From positions 2,775,001-2,839,000 of the forward strand of contig NC_083514.1 in assembly GCF_032362555.1 (NCBI RefSeq): a stretch of 64,000 nucleotides of DNA, in the 5' to 3' direction. Under the pieces are notes generated by a model that searched no databases, was not told the DNA's origin, and was given only the letters and a program-made list of their open reading frames with translations. Below are positions 1 through 11,180 of the stretch, piece by piece (position 1 is the first letter of the stretch; every line of letters starts with the position of its first letter). This DNA is from Amyelois transitella. Taxonomy: Eukaryota; Arthropoda; Insecta; Lepidoptera; Pyralidae. A program made the translations under genes and the position numbers.

Positions 1-360
1 ATTCTATTTTTATGTAATTATCGTAAATCATGGTTAATTAATAGTTATTTTAATGTACAGCTCTTAATCATGTTTGTATTTTATTTTTATTTAACGTGCT
101 GTGATTCGGAAGGGGAATCGGAACCCCGCGATATTTTATTATTCAGACGCTATTTTAGCGATGGGAATGCTCGAAATTTTCAAGTCTTTTTTATTGTGTA
201 GTTTGTGATAAATTTTTATTTGGTATTTTTGTGTATAGTTCGCGTCCGGCAAATCAGGATGGCCGCGTTTTGGATGTTTGTACGATATTGCGGTGAGCGA
301 AACATTCGCTGTGCTGTAGTACCTGTGATATTTTCAATAAATTGTTAAAGAAAGTTCAAA
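1..360 (+). other. Possible 3' end of an upstream transcript
   Basis: No coding region is visible here. An AATAAA at 336-341 followed by an A/T-rich stretch could be the polyadenylation signal of a plus-strand gene lying before the window. This rests on the hexamer alone, so it is weak. Confidence 0.25.
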
Positions 361-1117
361 AAAATGTAAAATTTATTATTTTTATTTCGAAAAATTTACT
401 GTACCTGATTGAAATATTGAGAAATTGACAAATAAAGAAAAACCTATCTAAATACCCATCTATTTTATTTAACCCATGACCTGTTGTTTACTCTTGCCGC
501 AGTTTTGTATGCGATCCTCTTTATGTCAGGTTGCCTGAAAGAGATCCAACTTAGGGTTATCCCTTGATTTTCCTAGGGTTATCCATATAAAATAGTACTA
601 CTGTTTTATATTTGTAATGTACTTCTTTAGTGAACAATAAAGCATTTATTTAGTTATTTTTCCCGGAATTCTGAAGAATCCTTGAAACGTTGATAAAAAT
701 ACTGCTAAGGTAAGTACTGCTGCTTATTTAATATTACAATAACGGAGACACTAAACATATAGACCGGTGAAACAAAATGGGTTGTAAAATATCATACACG
801 AAATATACTTAACAGTTTTTACAGGGCTGCGAGTATAAAGTTATAGGATCTCTTATAACATCAAAATCTGTTGAATTGAATCAATTTGATACAAACCTTA
901 TACTATGAACATGTGTGACAATGAATCAACGTATACGATGTACGACAGCGAGAGTGGCGTGCAAACGTGCGTATATTTACCACCCAAGGAGGGTTTAGGG
1001 AGACAACGGGAGGACGCCCCTCCCCCGGCGCGGCTTCCCGTCCGATCGAACCGCAAGCAAACCGGGGGCGTAGTAACCCTGCGACATTCGGGAAGTGCTG
1101 TCTCAAAATAGACTAAA
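361..1117 (+). promoter_or_regulatory. Upstream and 5' leader region of the dehydrogenase gene
   Basis: This 757-bp stretch holds no recognised gene. It is AT-rich up to about 950 and turns GC-rich at 980-1100, as expected of a 5' leader. A short upstream reading frame (ATG at 905, stop ending at 1111, 68 codons) finishes 6 bp before the dehydrogenase ATG at 1118. If transcribed, it could damp translation of the main frame. Another AATAAA is at 636-641. I could not fix a transcription start. Confidence 0.3.
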
Positions 1118-4100
1118 ATGGAGCTGAAAGGAAAGGTGGCCCTCATCACGGGGGCATCAGCCGGCATCGGACTCGCGTACAGCGAAGAATTACTGAAACA
1201 AGGAGCTAAAGTGAGTCATCATTTTATATTATTTTATCAATTCTTCGAGTTCAAGGTAAATAACTGTTGAATGAAGTGTCTGGAAGCACGCCAAGCAGTG
1301 CAAAAGCATGCATGCTCCGCCAATTGATGAGGAAATCCGTTTTTCCGACCGGCATTGCGTATTGATTTTTGCCGGCGCCCCGTAGTAGGGTGATCGCTTT
1401 TTCCTTTTAACTTTCTTTGTTACGTTTAACACAATTACCAACGAATTTAATCATAATCTGTAGAAATTATTTGCCATTGGCTAATTTTTCCTTGAAATAA
1501 TGTATAATCCATTGTAATAAAATAATGAAGGACTTTCATATTCTATTTAGTAGATATCATCATTGTATATTTTGATAAAATGGAATACTATATCTAATTC
1601 GCAAAGTTACGAGATATTTTCAACAATGTCTGCACGATTACAGTTTGTATTGATTTTATGCTAAGACTAGATTTTGCGTGGAGCTTCGTTCCCATGGGAA
1701 TTTCCAGGCAAAAGTTATAGGTATATGTAACATATAATGTTACCCTGAATGTCTATTCTATCTCTGTGCTTAATTTTGTCAAAAACGGTTCAGAAGTTTA
1801 GAGTTCATTCGTTACAAACAAAAAATACAAATCTTTTCTCTTTATTATATTACTAGCGACCCGCCCGGCTTAGCACGGTTAACATTTATATATATATATA
1901 TATATCTAAACCTTCCTCAGAAAGCCCTCTTCCTAACATTTAAGACAGGAACAAAACCGGTGATCTTATAGTAAAGCGTATTGGTTCCAAAAGTTTCCGA
2001 CATAAATAATCAAAAAAACCCACTCCCTTTGCAGGTTTCCCTTTGCGATATAGACTCGGAGGTTGGGGAACAGGTGTCCGATGAGTTGGGTGCCAAATAT
2101 GGCCGTAAAAACGTGTTGTTCTGCCAGTGCGACGTCACCGACTACCCGCAATATGAAGGTGAGTGAACGCATGAAGTATAAAATGTGAAGAAGCCGATGT
2201 AAAACCGGTGTTTTCTGACCAATTGTACAAGTGCAGTCTTCAAATTTCGTAGTGATGCCAATGACAACAAGCAAGATGTGCTTCCATATTAAAGCTTTCT
2301 TACTAACTTGTTTACCGGAGATTTCTGTCCCCTGATAACTTTTAGTTTATTCCAAAATTACAGTTGAATTCTGTTATCGATTTAGGCCAATTAGTTTTAA
2401 TAATCCAGATTTCTTTAGATAAGTCTATTATTTTTTAAATATAATACAGATACTTAAAAACTCCTGGATCATAATACCTACCTCACTTAATAACCAAAAT
2501 TCTGCAAAAGAAGAATGCAGGGAACGTAACAAGTGAAAAGATGAAGTCTGCCTACCCCAACGGGGAAGAGGCGTGATTTTATGTTATCGTATGATGTTGC
2601 AGAGGCGTTCGAGATGACAATGAAGGTGTTCAACCGGCTGGACATCGTGATCAACAACGCTGGAGTCATGAACGACCGTTTCTGGGAGCTCGAGGTGGAC
2701 GTTAATTTGGTAATTACCGACTAAAAAAGACAAAAAGATATTATTTATTTTTGTTTTGCTTCCTAAAGAGAAAAAAAAATGCCGCCCCCTAATACCTGTC
2801 GCCCTTGGTTTTTACTACTGCTAAATCCGGCACTGGTACGCGCGATCCTGTAACACGCATTTTTTAGTTTTATTTAGATTCCGGTTCCTATTTATTAATT
2901 TATAAAGAAATAACTTTATCCGAACTTTCTCTCAATCGATATGATTTGGCCATAGTAAATCAAATTTAGAAGTAGGTATGTTCTTACGTAACTAAAATAA
3001 ATAATAGTTTAAAAAAAACTAAAAAACTACGCTTTATTGCTAATCAAACTAAAAAATAGAAAATAAAATTTAAAGACAAAGGAATTATAAAACAGTAGTA
3101 GCAAGTCGAACAATCGGTTATAGTCAATTACCTCCGATTAAAATTATAACAAAATTAAATTTATAAACAAAACAATTGAAATCTGAGTAAAAAGCGTGGG
3201 GTGCCTGATGTAGTAAATATTAAAATCATTCTATTAGCATATATTTATGACAAGAGAGTTATGAAAATGAAGTAAAATGCACCCCACGCTTTTTACTCTG
3301 ATTTAAATTGTTTTGTTTATAAATTTAATTTTGTTATAATTTTAATGGGAGGTAATTGACTATAACCGATTGTTCGACTTGCTACTACTGTTTTATAATT
3401 CCTTTGTCTTTAAATTTTATTTTCTATTTTTTAGTTTGATTAGCAATAAAGCGTAGTTTTTTAGTTTTTTTTAAACTATTATTTATTTTCTATTTTTTAG
3501 TTTGATTAGCAATAAAACGCCTAGTTTTTTTATACAATTATTTTTTGGTAGAAGTGTTAACTTCCTACTACTTCTACTACGCTGTATAACTATCTTACTA
3601 GAAATGACTTTCGCAACCATGCGCCCATCGCCGGAGGTTTTCACAACTAACTTTCTTAAAGTTATATGTGGCCTGATTGGATTAAATCTCATAATATTCT
3701 CATCATCATGATTCTTTTTTAGGCGATGGGCTAGCAACCTGTCACTATTTGAATCTCAATTCTATCTTAAAGCCCAATAGCTGAAGGTGGCCTATCAGTC
3801 TTTACAAGACTGTTGGCTCTGTCTACCCCGCAAGGGATATAGACGTGATTATATGTATGCATGTATGTATGATGATTGTTAAACCCAGTTGAAAAGAATT
3901 TTATAGTGATAAATCACTGTTAATAATATTTTTGACTATCCAGCAAACATAACAATTTTCGATTGTGGCCTTGCCAGGAATCAAACCACAAGATTAAGAG
4001 GCAGATTGATACAGGAACAAAAATATTTGAAACATACCTCCACTGCCTTTACAACCAGGAACGCAACAATGTTTATCTGAAGACATCGTGGCACTTTTGT

Positions 4101-5018
4101 AGTAAAATCTGTCTTTCACAAAAACAAACACAAACTTGGGACTCCTATCTCAAATAATCAGGTACTTTTTACAGGAGTCCTATCTCAAAATATCTGCACA
4201 ACACAGTGAACACAGTCAGAGTCCAATCTCAGATGATAAAATCACACGAATATCCGGAAGAACAAAGCTCGACTCAACGGAAGATTCCAAACTCCAAATA
4301 ACGACAAGTTATCAGCACAAAACAAAGTGCAAATAGGTAAATACACAGGCACCGGTAAAAAAACAGAAAGAAAGTTTACAGGTGTTAGAATCGAATTCAA
4401 AACTTACTGCAAAACTTATTTTACATAAATAAACAAACTGTCACTCATTTTCCAAGCGAGTATTACAGTGTTGCTATTATAAATATGCAAAAGTTACATA
4501 ATGTTAATTCAAGAATCGCATTAATATGTTAAATACGTATTAAATATCGCAAAGTTCTGTAGGTAGTAACTTTATTCTTGTATTGTTGTAAATTTAGTTG
4601 TTCAATTTTCATTTATTACTTTTGTTTTATTACTTATATATTTTTTATTGTTTTAAAATATTCTACTAATTCTACTATTGTTTCTAATGGTAATTCTAAA
4701 TGGAGCAATGCGATGAAATAAAGAAGCCTCAGGTTAATAGTGACATTATATGGAAATATATTACATCTCTTTTTGACTCATTATACGTCAGAACTTCTTG
4801 GTTTCTTGTATGGAGATTACTGGCACTGGTGCTATCTCTGTCTCTCTTACTCTCATACGAAGGATCTAAAAATGAATTTATTAATCCTGGCAGTTTTAAT
4901 AAGGATAATGAGAAACTCTTATCAAAATATTGCATTGTCATCGGTCCTTGATACGTGTGCAAAGTTTCAAGTTGATCAGACGTTTAGAAATCAGTGAAAA
5001 TTAAGCTCAAAGATTCCG

Positions 5019-5049
<31 letters not shown>

Positions 5050-7380
5050 CATACAACCCAAGCTAATAAAAGCGTAGTAAAAATCACACAACGGCACCAT
5101 TTTACTTATTGAGGTTTTTGTTGACCCCTTCGCAATCACGACCTACAAATGCCTAGTTAAAAAATAACCACATCATACATGCCTCAAGTAATTTTATTAG
5201 TAGGTAAGTTTAAACTAATAACGTAATCCTCTCCACATCCTTTCAAATATGAACTGCCTTTTTGATACATTTGATCGGTCTAAAATCAGCTAACCGGTAC
5301 AGTGTAAACAACAGATGGCTCAATAAAGCCAGCAAAAATGAGTTGGAATCATGTAATTTTGTTACATACCTTACTTACTACTTACTTTACTTACGTTTTT
5401 TTCAGAACGGCGTGATCCGCGGTACCCTCTTAGCGTACCGGTACATGGGCAAAGACCGCGGCGGCCAGGGCGGCACCATCGTGAACACCGCGTCCACCGC
5501 CTTCGCCAGACCTCAGGTCTCCACGCCCATCTACACGGCCACCAACTACGCTGTGGTCGGGCTCACCAGGGCTTATGGTGTAAGTTGGTAACTTTACTAA
5601 TCTTGTTACAATTACAAGGCACTTTAAAAGGCATAAAAATCTATCTATTTCCTATGGGTATCGCAAAATGCATAAAAAAGAATAAGTTTATATATAACTA
5701 GCGACCCGCCCCGGCTTCGCACGGGTGCAAAATTATAAATGTTATTATACATAAAAACCTTCCTCTTGAATCACTCTACCTGTTACAAAAAACCGCATCA
5801 AAATCCGTTGCGTAATTTTAAAGATTTAAGCATACAGACAAACAGACTAAAATAGCGACTTTGTTTTATACTATGTAGTGATGCAGTGTTTACCATAAAT
5901 GACGGCCTGTGGCGCAGCGGTAATACGCTTGTCTGTGGCACCGGAGGTCCCGGGTTCTAATCCCGGTCAGGGAATAATAAGAAACGAACTTTCTCTGATT
6001 GGTCTGGTTCTCGATGTTTATCTATACTATAAGTATTTATTATTAAATATAGTATCGTTGAGTTAGTATCTCGTAACACAAATTTCGAACTTACTTCGAG
6101 GCTAACACAATCTGTGTAATTTAAAAATTACAAAAAAAAAAAACAAAAAAACAACCATAATCCAATACGGGCTTGTTTTCCCTGCAAAGGTTGCAGAGGT
6201 CAAATGGCAGTGGTTTGGTGTAAAAAACCAACACAACCACTCCAAACCACAACTTACCCAATCCAGGACATAGTCGAAGGGCGCAACCTGTACTTCACTC
6301 TAGAGAAACAAGGATGCAACCGGGGTTATAGGTTAACCGCCAGGCGGAAGGTCAAATTTTTACACCACAACTACTAGGAACTGCACGCGCCTTATAGGAA
6401 TGAATACAGTGTTTTCACAATCGTCATGACCGGTGGTAATATCATAATTTCATTCCAGGATCAATACCACGTGAATCTGACCGGAGTAAGGAGTCTGGTG
6501 CTGTGTCCAGGGTTGACTGACACGGGCCTGGTCAAGGAGATCCGCAAGCAGCTCATGTCTTCAGAGTATGAAGCGGCCTGGCAGAGAGATAACGTCAACA
6601 GCAAGACCCAAAGGTATATCTTTTTATATTTCATCGTGCCAGGTTTAATGGCACGGATCTATCTTGCTCAAAGGTAAGAATATCTTTCTCTCCTTGACGT
6701 GTGCGCAGTTGAATACCCCGCTTTGCTTTCCAATATTTCTCTTTCTCATATCATGTAAGGTCGTCAAGGATTTCTTCGTTCTGTCCATAATTCTGCCTGG
6801 GCCCGGTGGAGGTGGCATGATAGGAATTACTGGATAAGGTCAACATAAATAGATGTGCCACGTGGTTCCCGGCACCAAAAGAAAAAGAATAGGACCACTC
6901 CATCTCTCTCCCATGGATGTCGTAAAGGGCGACTAAGAGGTAGGTTTATAAACTTGGGATTCTTCTTTTAGGCGATGGGCTGTCACCTGTCACTATTCTC
7001 AATTCTATCTTAAAGCCAAATAGCTTAACTTGGCCTATCAGTCTTTACAAGATTGTTGGCTCTGTCTACCCCGCAAGGGATATAGACGTGATTATATGTA
7101 TGTATGTAAATAGATAGTCAACAGAAATACTCAAATATAAGGACGTGCAATATTTTCCTGGAATTTCTTCTGTAGTATTACCTAAAAGAGGGCAAGAAAG
7201 GATCTGAACCGAGAGTGCTCACCATAAACACTCTTATGACACTTAAAATAGGTACGTATTCTTTTGTTTTCCAGTACGGAACACGTGGCCCGAGCGCTCG
7301 TGGAGATCCTGACCAAGGGTCAGAGCGGGTCGGTGTGGATCGTTGAGAACGGGCAGCCGGTCCGCGAGTGGCGCGGCTAG
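1118..7380 (+). CDS. 15-hydroxyprostaglandin dehydrogenase-like short-chain dehydrogenase (catalytic Lys replaced)
   Basis: Six exons join in phase: 1118-1210, 2035-2158, 2603-2709, 5406-5579, 6459-6613 and 7275-7380. They give 252 residues, close to the usual 250-270 of cytosolic classical SDRs. The nucleotide-binding TGASAGIG is at residues 11-18 and NNAG at 90-93. The catalytic serine aligns at S138 and the tyrosine at Y151, the same numbering as human HPGD. The residue four after the tyrosine is asparagine (N155, codon AAC) instead of the invariant lysine, so the active site reads YxxxN. The family oxidises hydroxyl groups of prostaglandins or other lipids and alcohols with NAD+. Loss of the lysine suggests a weakened or non-catalytic protein, or an error in this sequence. 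The ATG was chosen because the Rossmann beta strand follows at the usual distance. Introns 2-5 carry several repeats. Confidence 0.93.
1853..1975 (+). repeat. Dispersed repeat fragment with (TA)n tract
   Basis: This intron 1 segment begins with ACTAGCGACCCGCCCGG and continues with a TA microsatellite (about 1888-1905) and an AAACCTTCCTC segment. The same order recurs at 5697-5886, so it is a copy of one dispersed family. Confidence 0.55.
2514..2583 (+). repeat. LINE 3' tail fragment next to exon 3 acceptor
   Basis: This matches, in plus orientation, the 3' end of the LINE fragment at 13846-14180 (GCAGGGAACGTAACAAGTG, then the CTGCCTACCCC block, then GCGTGATTTTATG). It ends 19 nt before exon 3 of the dehydrogenase gene, which starts at 2603. 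Its 5' part is missing, and I found no clear target duplication. Confidence 0.55.
2994..3489. repeat. Foldback element: 211-bp near-perfect inverted repeat
   Basis: The left arm 2994-3204 and right arm 3279-3489 are reverse complements with only about three mismatches by eye, separated by a 74-bp spacer. The element lies in intron 3 of the dehydrogenase gene, so it would be transcribed as a long hairpin. A partial direct repeat of the outer right arm follows at 3483-3534. It has no coding capacity. The structure fits a foldback MITE. The unrepeated centre reads as AT-rich filler. Confidence 0.85.
3708..3873 (+). repeat. TATG-tailed SINE, 5'-truncated copy
   Basis: This is the 3' half of the SINE family that recurs throughout the window. 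Its shared blocks are GGCGATGGGCTAGCAACCTG, CACTATTTGAATCTCAATTC and CTACCCCGCAAGGGATATAG, and it ends in TATG repeats. It is in sense orientation within intron 3. Confidence 0.75.
3874..5405 (+). other. Intron 3 remainder; (ACAT)n microsatellite at 5021-5054
   Basis: No gene is recognised in this stretch. It contains an (ACAT)n microsatellite at 5021-5054, possibly grown from a SINE tail on the other strand. Open frames around 4700-5000 have no recognisable domain and no coding bias, so I do not call them. Confidence 0.5.
5697..5886 (+). repeat. Dispersed repeat with the ACTAGCGACCCGCCCCGG head
   Basis: The segment starts with an ACTAGCGACCCGCCCCGG-type head and carries AAACCTTCCTC and CCGCATCAAAATCCGTTGCG blocks. 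It is a longer copy of the family seen at 1853. Similar sequences are widespread in arthropod genomes. I do not assign it to a named superfamily. Confidence 0.55.
5899..6150 (+). repeat. tRNA-derived SINE
   Basis: The head has both internal RNA polymerase III promoter boxes. The A box is TGGCGCAGCGG at 5910-5920 and the B box GGTTCTAATCC at 5953-5963, at tRNA-like spacing. A non-tRNA body follows and ends in an A-rich tail near 6130-6160. The body (ATAGTATCGTTGAGTTAGTA and onwards) recurs at 49160-49240, and a decayed relative is near 33545-33600. It is a retroposon, not a working tRNA gene, because the 3' acceptor half does not fold and no CCA-proximal stem is present. Confidence 0.8.
6195..6370 (+). 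repeat. Dispersed repeat (ACCCAATCCAGGA family)
   Basis: The block ACCCAATCCAGGACATAGTC, followed by an ACCGGGGTT-like segment, has a counterpart at 63195-63300 in sphingosine kinase intron 2. This makes it a dispersed repeat of unknown class. It may be a downstream part of the SINE at 5899 or a separate element. Confidence 0.4.
6847..7115 (+). repeat. Full-length TATG-tailed SINE with target duplication
   Basis: The SINE body runs 6855-7107 from GTGCCACGTGGTTCCCGGCA to the TATGTATGT tail. It is flanked by AAATAGAT at 6847-6854 and 7108-7115, and the duplication may include one more T. It lies in intron 5, sense to the dehydrogenase gene. The head resembles a hairpin (GTGCC...GGCAC). I see no convincing pair of RNA polymerase III boxes, so the origin of the head is open. 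Confidence 0.82.
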
Positions 7381-9190
7381 CTAGCACAATCTAGCCAGCG
7401 TTAATGCTGATTTACAATGATACAGTAGCTTGTGTTGGACACTGTACTGGAATTGGCATATTCTGGGAAATTCAGAAATTTGATAACGCCCAAAAACGCC
7501 AAAATCTCATAGACATGAGATTTTGAATGGCAGCAAAGAAAAGTGTAAACTTATAACTCAGCTGTGTTTCACCCCCAACATTAACAAGGCTTGTGAAATA
7601 AAGTGTGAGAATGAACCTTAGTTCCATCAAGCGATTATACAGTTCTGAATTTCAGTCCAGTTTTTATTATGTAAAACTGGATATTTATAAGCGACATCCA
7701 GTATTAAAAGCCAATAACGTGTTCCAGCTATTGTATCAACATAAATTAGCCATTACTTACATCATCAACTCCATGAAACTACCTACATTCAGAACAAAAA
7801 TCTCATTTGCCAACGGACGTTGTATTTTGTATTCTTAACGGCTTCTAATGTGTCATCCATCATCAGCATCTAATGTGTCCCTTATATTTTCAAATTAAAT
7901 AGGATAATTTTAAAAAACGGCCAGGGCTACGCCAAATTATATTAAATTATATTTAACTTCTTATATTTAAGAGCTAACTCTTATCGGTGAAATTAAGTAC
8001 GACCTCTACTGAATACCTACATGGTATACTAAAAACAGGCAAATAAGTTTGCATGGATACCTTGATAGGTTCCGTTTGACCTCTTTTAGACAACAATATG
8101 AAATGTTCTTTTGACATAACGATCTTGGTTTTTTACAACATTTTGAAATAAAGATAGATAAAATTGAGATTCGATTGACGACTTACGTTACCTTTGGCCT
8201 ATGTGACCCAGAAGTTAACACTTTTTATTTAAGGGAAAGAGTAATGAAACCACGATGAAACCATTCGTGGACGTCACCTTTTTCATATACTCTTGTTACT
8301 AAATGCTAATGATAGTAAGAGTAACATAGGTATACATAAATAAATTTAATATTGTGTAGTTTGTATAGCTATTGAGGCAATAATGAATATGCCTTTTAAA
8401 GTCTAAAATGTCCAATTTCCAAAGCAATGTTCCACTTTACTATACATCTTACCAAATGGATATGGACTCTTTATCTTTCCTACTTTTTATATCAACTTTG
8501 CTTAATTTTTCAAGGAATTTGGAAGTGGACTGTTAAGATGAATCTTCCGGGAATATGACATTTTAGATTCTGTAATGTGATTTTGTAATGAATTTTACCA
8601 TCAGCTCAAGAACAGGATTTTAGACCTATAAACGTGTTTAACCCAGCCAATGCTTGTGAACTACTTATGAATTACTCACAGAAGTGGTTGTGTAAATATT
8701 TTGATCCAGTAGGAATAGTCTCATAAGAATCAGCATTTATATTTTAAGAAAATATTTTATAAAAATGCTTACATACCTATAATGTAATATACTTAAACAT
8801 AGGTGTAAGGCTACTTGTGTATCTTCCTATAAATGTAATGAGTTTTATATACTTGACTTAAGATGTCATAACATGAAACCTTTTACTTGTTGAAAAAATT
8901 CATCTTAAAATGAGGGAAATGAAATCATCTTAATGAAACATATGGTTCTTCTATATCAGGGCAATGCTTTGAAAATGTAAGTTACGGATGTCAAACATTT
9001 TGTTTGAGAATAATTGGTTAAAGCTTATTTGTTGTACGACTTTATATTGTTTTACATTTTGTATGTTTGTTATTTATTGATTGAAATGTAATCTTTATGA
9101 AAAATTGAGTTGATGTTTTTGCAAAAATTAAGGTTTTGGCTGACTGTATTTATGGATTATTAATTTGCAATAAAATATATAAAAATAAAA
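7381..9190 (+). terminator. Dehydrogenase 3' UTR with two candidate poly(A) signals
   Basis: The region after the stop is AT-rich and non-coding. AATAAA is at 7597-7602 (proximal) and 9169-9174 (distal, followed by more A/T). A proximal site would give a UTR of about 230 nt and the distal one about 1.8 kb. No gene is seen inside. Confidence 0.5.
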
Positions 9191-11180
9191 ATGGGTTTTT
9201 AAATAAAATCACTATTTGGAAGATTTGTAGTAAATGTATATTTCCATATTAATACAATCACCAGGTACAGATTTTTTGAGTTACAGATTTTTACAAAATG
9301 TATTTTGTCAAGTATCTCTCAAATTTATCATGTGAAAAGGACTTTTACCAACGAAGTAAGTCTAATGCAGAATATATTTTACAACAAATGATTCCAACTT
9401 AAGAAGAATTAATTAAACTAAGTCCTTTTCCAGAACATTTACAATAGACTAAAATTTAATTTGTGTGATAAAACAGTGGATTATTTCTGTTGCTCGATAA
9501 ATTCTGGCAGTAATAAAAATGGCGACGCCAACTGTTTTAATTTTCATGTACCCGCATTCCTAAGACTACAATAAACTATAAACTAAATGGAGATTTGAGT
9601 CGGCGTCGCCCCCGGCCGCGGCTACAGAGGCGCCGCCATTTAACACCGCCAGCAGTCCTACTATCACATTTCACACTATCACTAAAAAACAGGACAGTCA
9701 ATTAAAAAAGTCATCCATTAATTATTTAAAGTGAGGGGCCACCACTAATCCGCAAGCACTACCCAGTGCTAAATCGTATGGAGTCCCTCTGGCCAGCAGA
9801 ACAACATTTAACTATAACGAGAATACATTTACTAACGTGTCACCCGGGACACTTAGTAGGACTGCTGAAACATAGTCATTGCAAATTATACATAATGGAA
9901 GTGCAATGACCTCTCAATAAAAACATGTACATATAAATTTAACCTTCGTTACTTATAGGCACAAACGCGGATTACAGGTGAGAAGCTTTTATGAAAATAT
10001 AATTCATTGAAATAAACATTTCAATTACACTAGGCAGGATTTCTTGCATAGCCTCCGATAGCAGGGCTCTCACCTCAATATTGACACCAATCACATAATT
10101 TATAGCCTAATATCGCTGTCATCACACTCATGACATTATACAACTCAATTTTGACGTTGTCTACGCGACACTGCTCCCGTATTGAATGGTTTACACGCAA
10201 AATATTCAATTTGCAAATTTTTATATGAATGTGTTTCGATCAGCGAAATATCCCGTTAATAAATTTGATATTTTTCTAGTATTTTCGCCAGTCGGCACTT
10301 GCGTGAATTGAACATTGTGCGCCTAAAACCTCCTGAACAAAAACGCTCACAAATTAATAATTCTATACTTACATTACACTAGGTGAGCGGCCGGACAATT
10401 CTGTCGCATGCTTTCGGGAATTCCTTCTTTCTCCTTCCATAATATTGGATACAACACTATCACACCAAAACAATGTCCTTTCTACTTTAAGATACACACT
10501 TCAACGTTCCCGCAACGACATTACATTTTGATTACATTTATTGAACAATCACCATATTTTCCGTTACTTCTCCATTTGTGATCAGTCCTCGCGATAATAA
10601 GTTAAGATTCAGTGTATACTCCGTCCTGCAACATCCATTTCTACTTTGCTGTGGAAAAAAAAAGTATTGTTAGTCACATTATAAATTTCATCCGATTGTC
10701 CCGGGTGCGCTAGCCTTGGGCGAGCAAGAAAGTTTTAAGTAAATCCGTTCTCATTAACGTCATACATAATAAAATAAAAATTTGTGTGTACCTATAGTTT
10801 TTTTTATATGGGTTATCTATAGTTTGAACCCGCGATTTCGTACGCTAGTGTAAGTGTAGCAAGTGGCGGTCAAAATAAAAATTACGCCTCTTCCATGGAG
10901 ATACACATATGTATATAGATACATATTCCCATTTTAAATGATGAATTATGAAGATGAATTAGCTCGGTACCTGGGTGCGATTTTTGTCCATGACACTGGA
11001 TTAGCTAGTCAGGTTTTTACATGAAGCAACTCCCATTCGACATCCTCCCTAATTCACTTATTACGAAATCCATGAGTAAGTAAAGCCGAGAACCATACAG
11101 CGCCTCATCTTGCTTACTACCAGGCAAATCGAGGTAAAACGCACTAAAATATATTGTTAAAAAAAATTAGCGGTACCAAC
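9191..11180 (-). other. Likely 3' UTR of tral, possibly spliced
   Basis: This 2-kb stretch between two convergent genes has no open frame I can support. On the minus strand a strong acceptor-like sequence (poly-T then CCACAG) ends at 10649, so a 3' UTR exon could begin at 10648. A minus-strand ATTAAA at 9460-9455 is a candidate poly(A) signal. A GC-rich patch at 9598-9645 is unexplained. Confidence 0.35.

Noticed and set aside
4700-4997. Small gene with overlapping frames of about 85 codons
   Set aside because: No conserved domain, codon bias or splice partner; probably chance frames in an intron.
5021-5054. Telomere-like or functional tandem repeat
   Set aside because: (ACAT)n is a simple microsatellite, unlike the insect TTAGG repeat, and similar tails end the SINEs here.
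5899-5975. tRNA gene
   Set aside because: A and B boxes are present, but the acceptor stem does not pair and a SINE body follows; it is a tRNA-derived SINE head.
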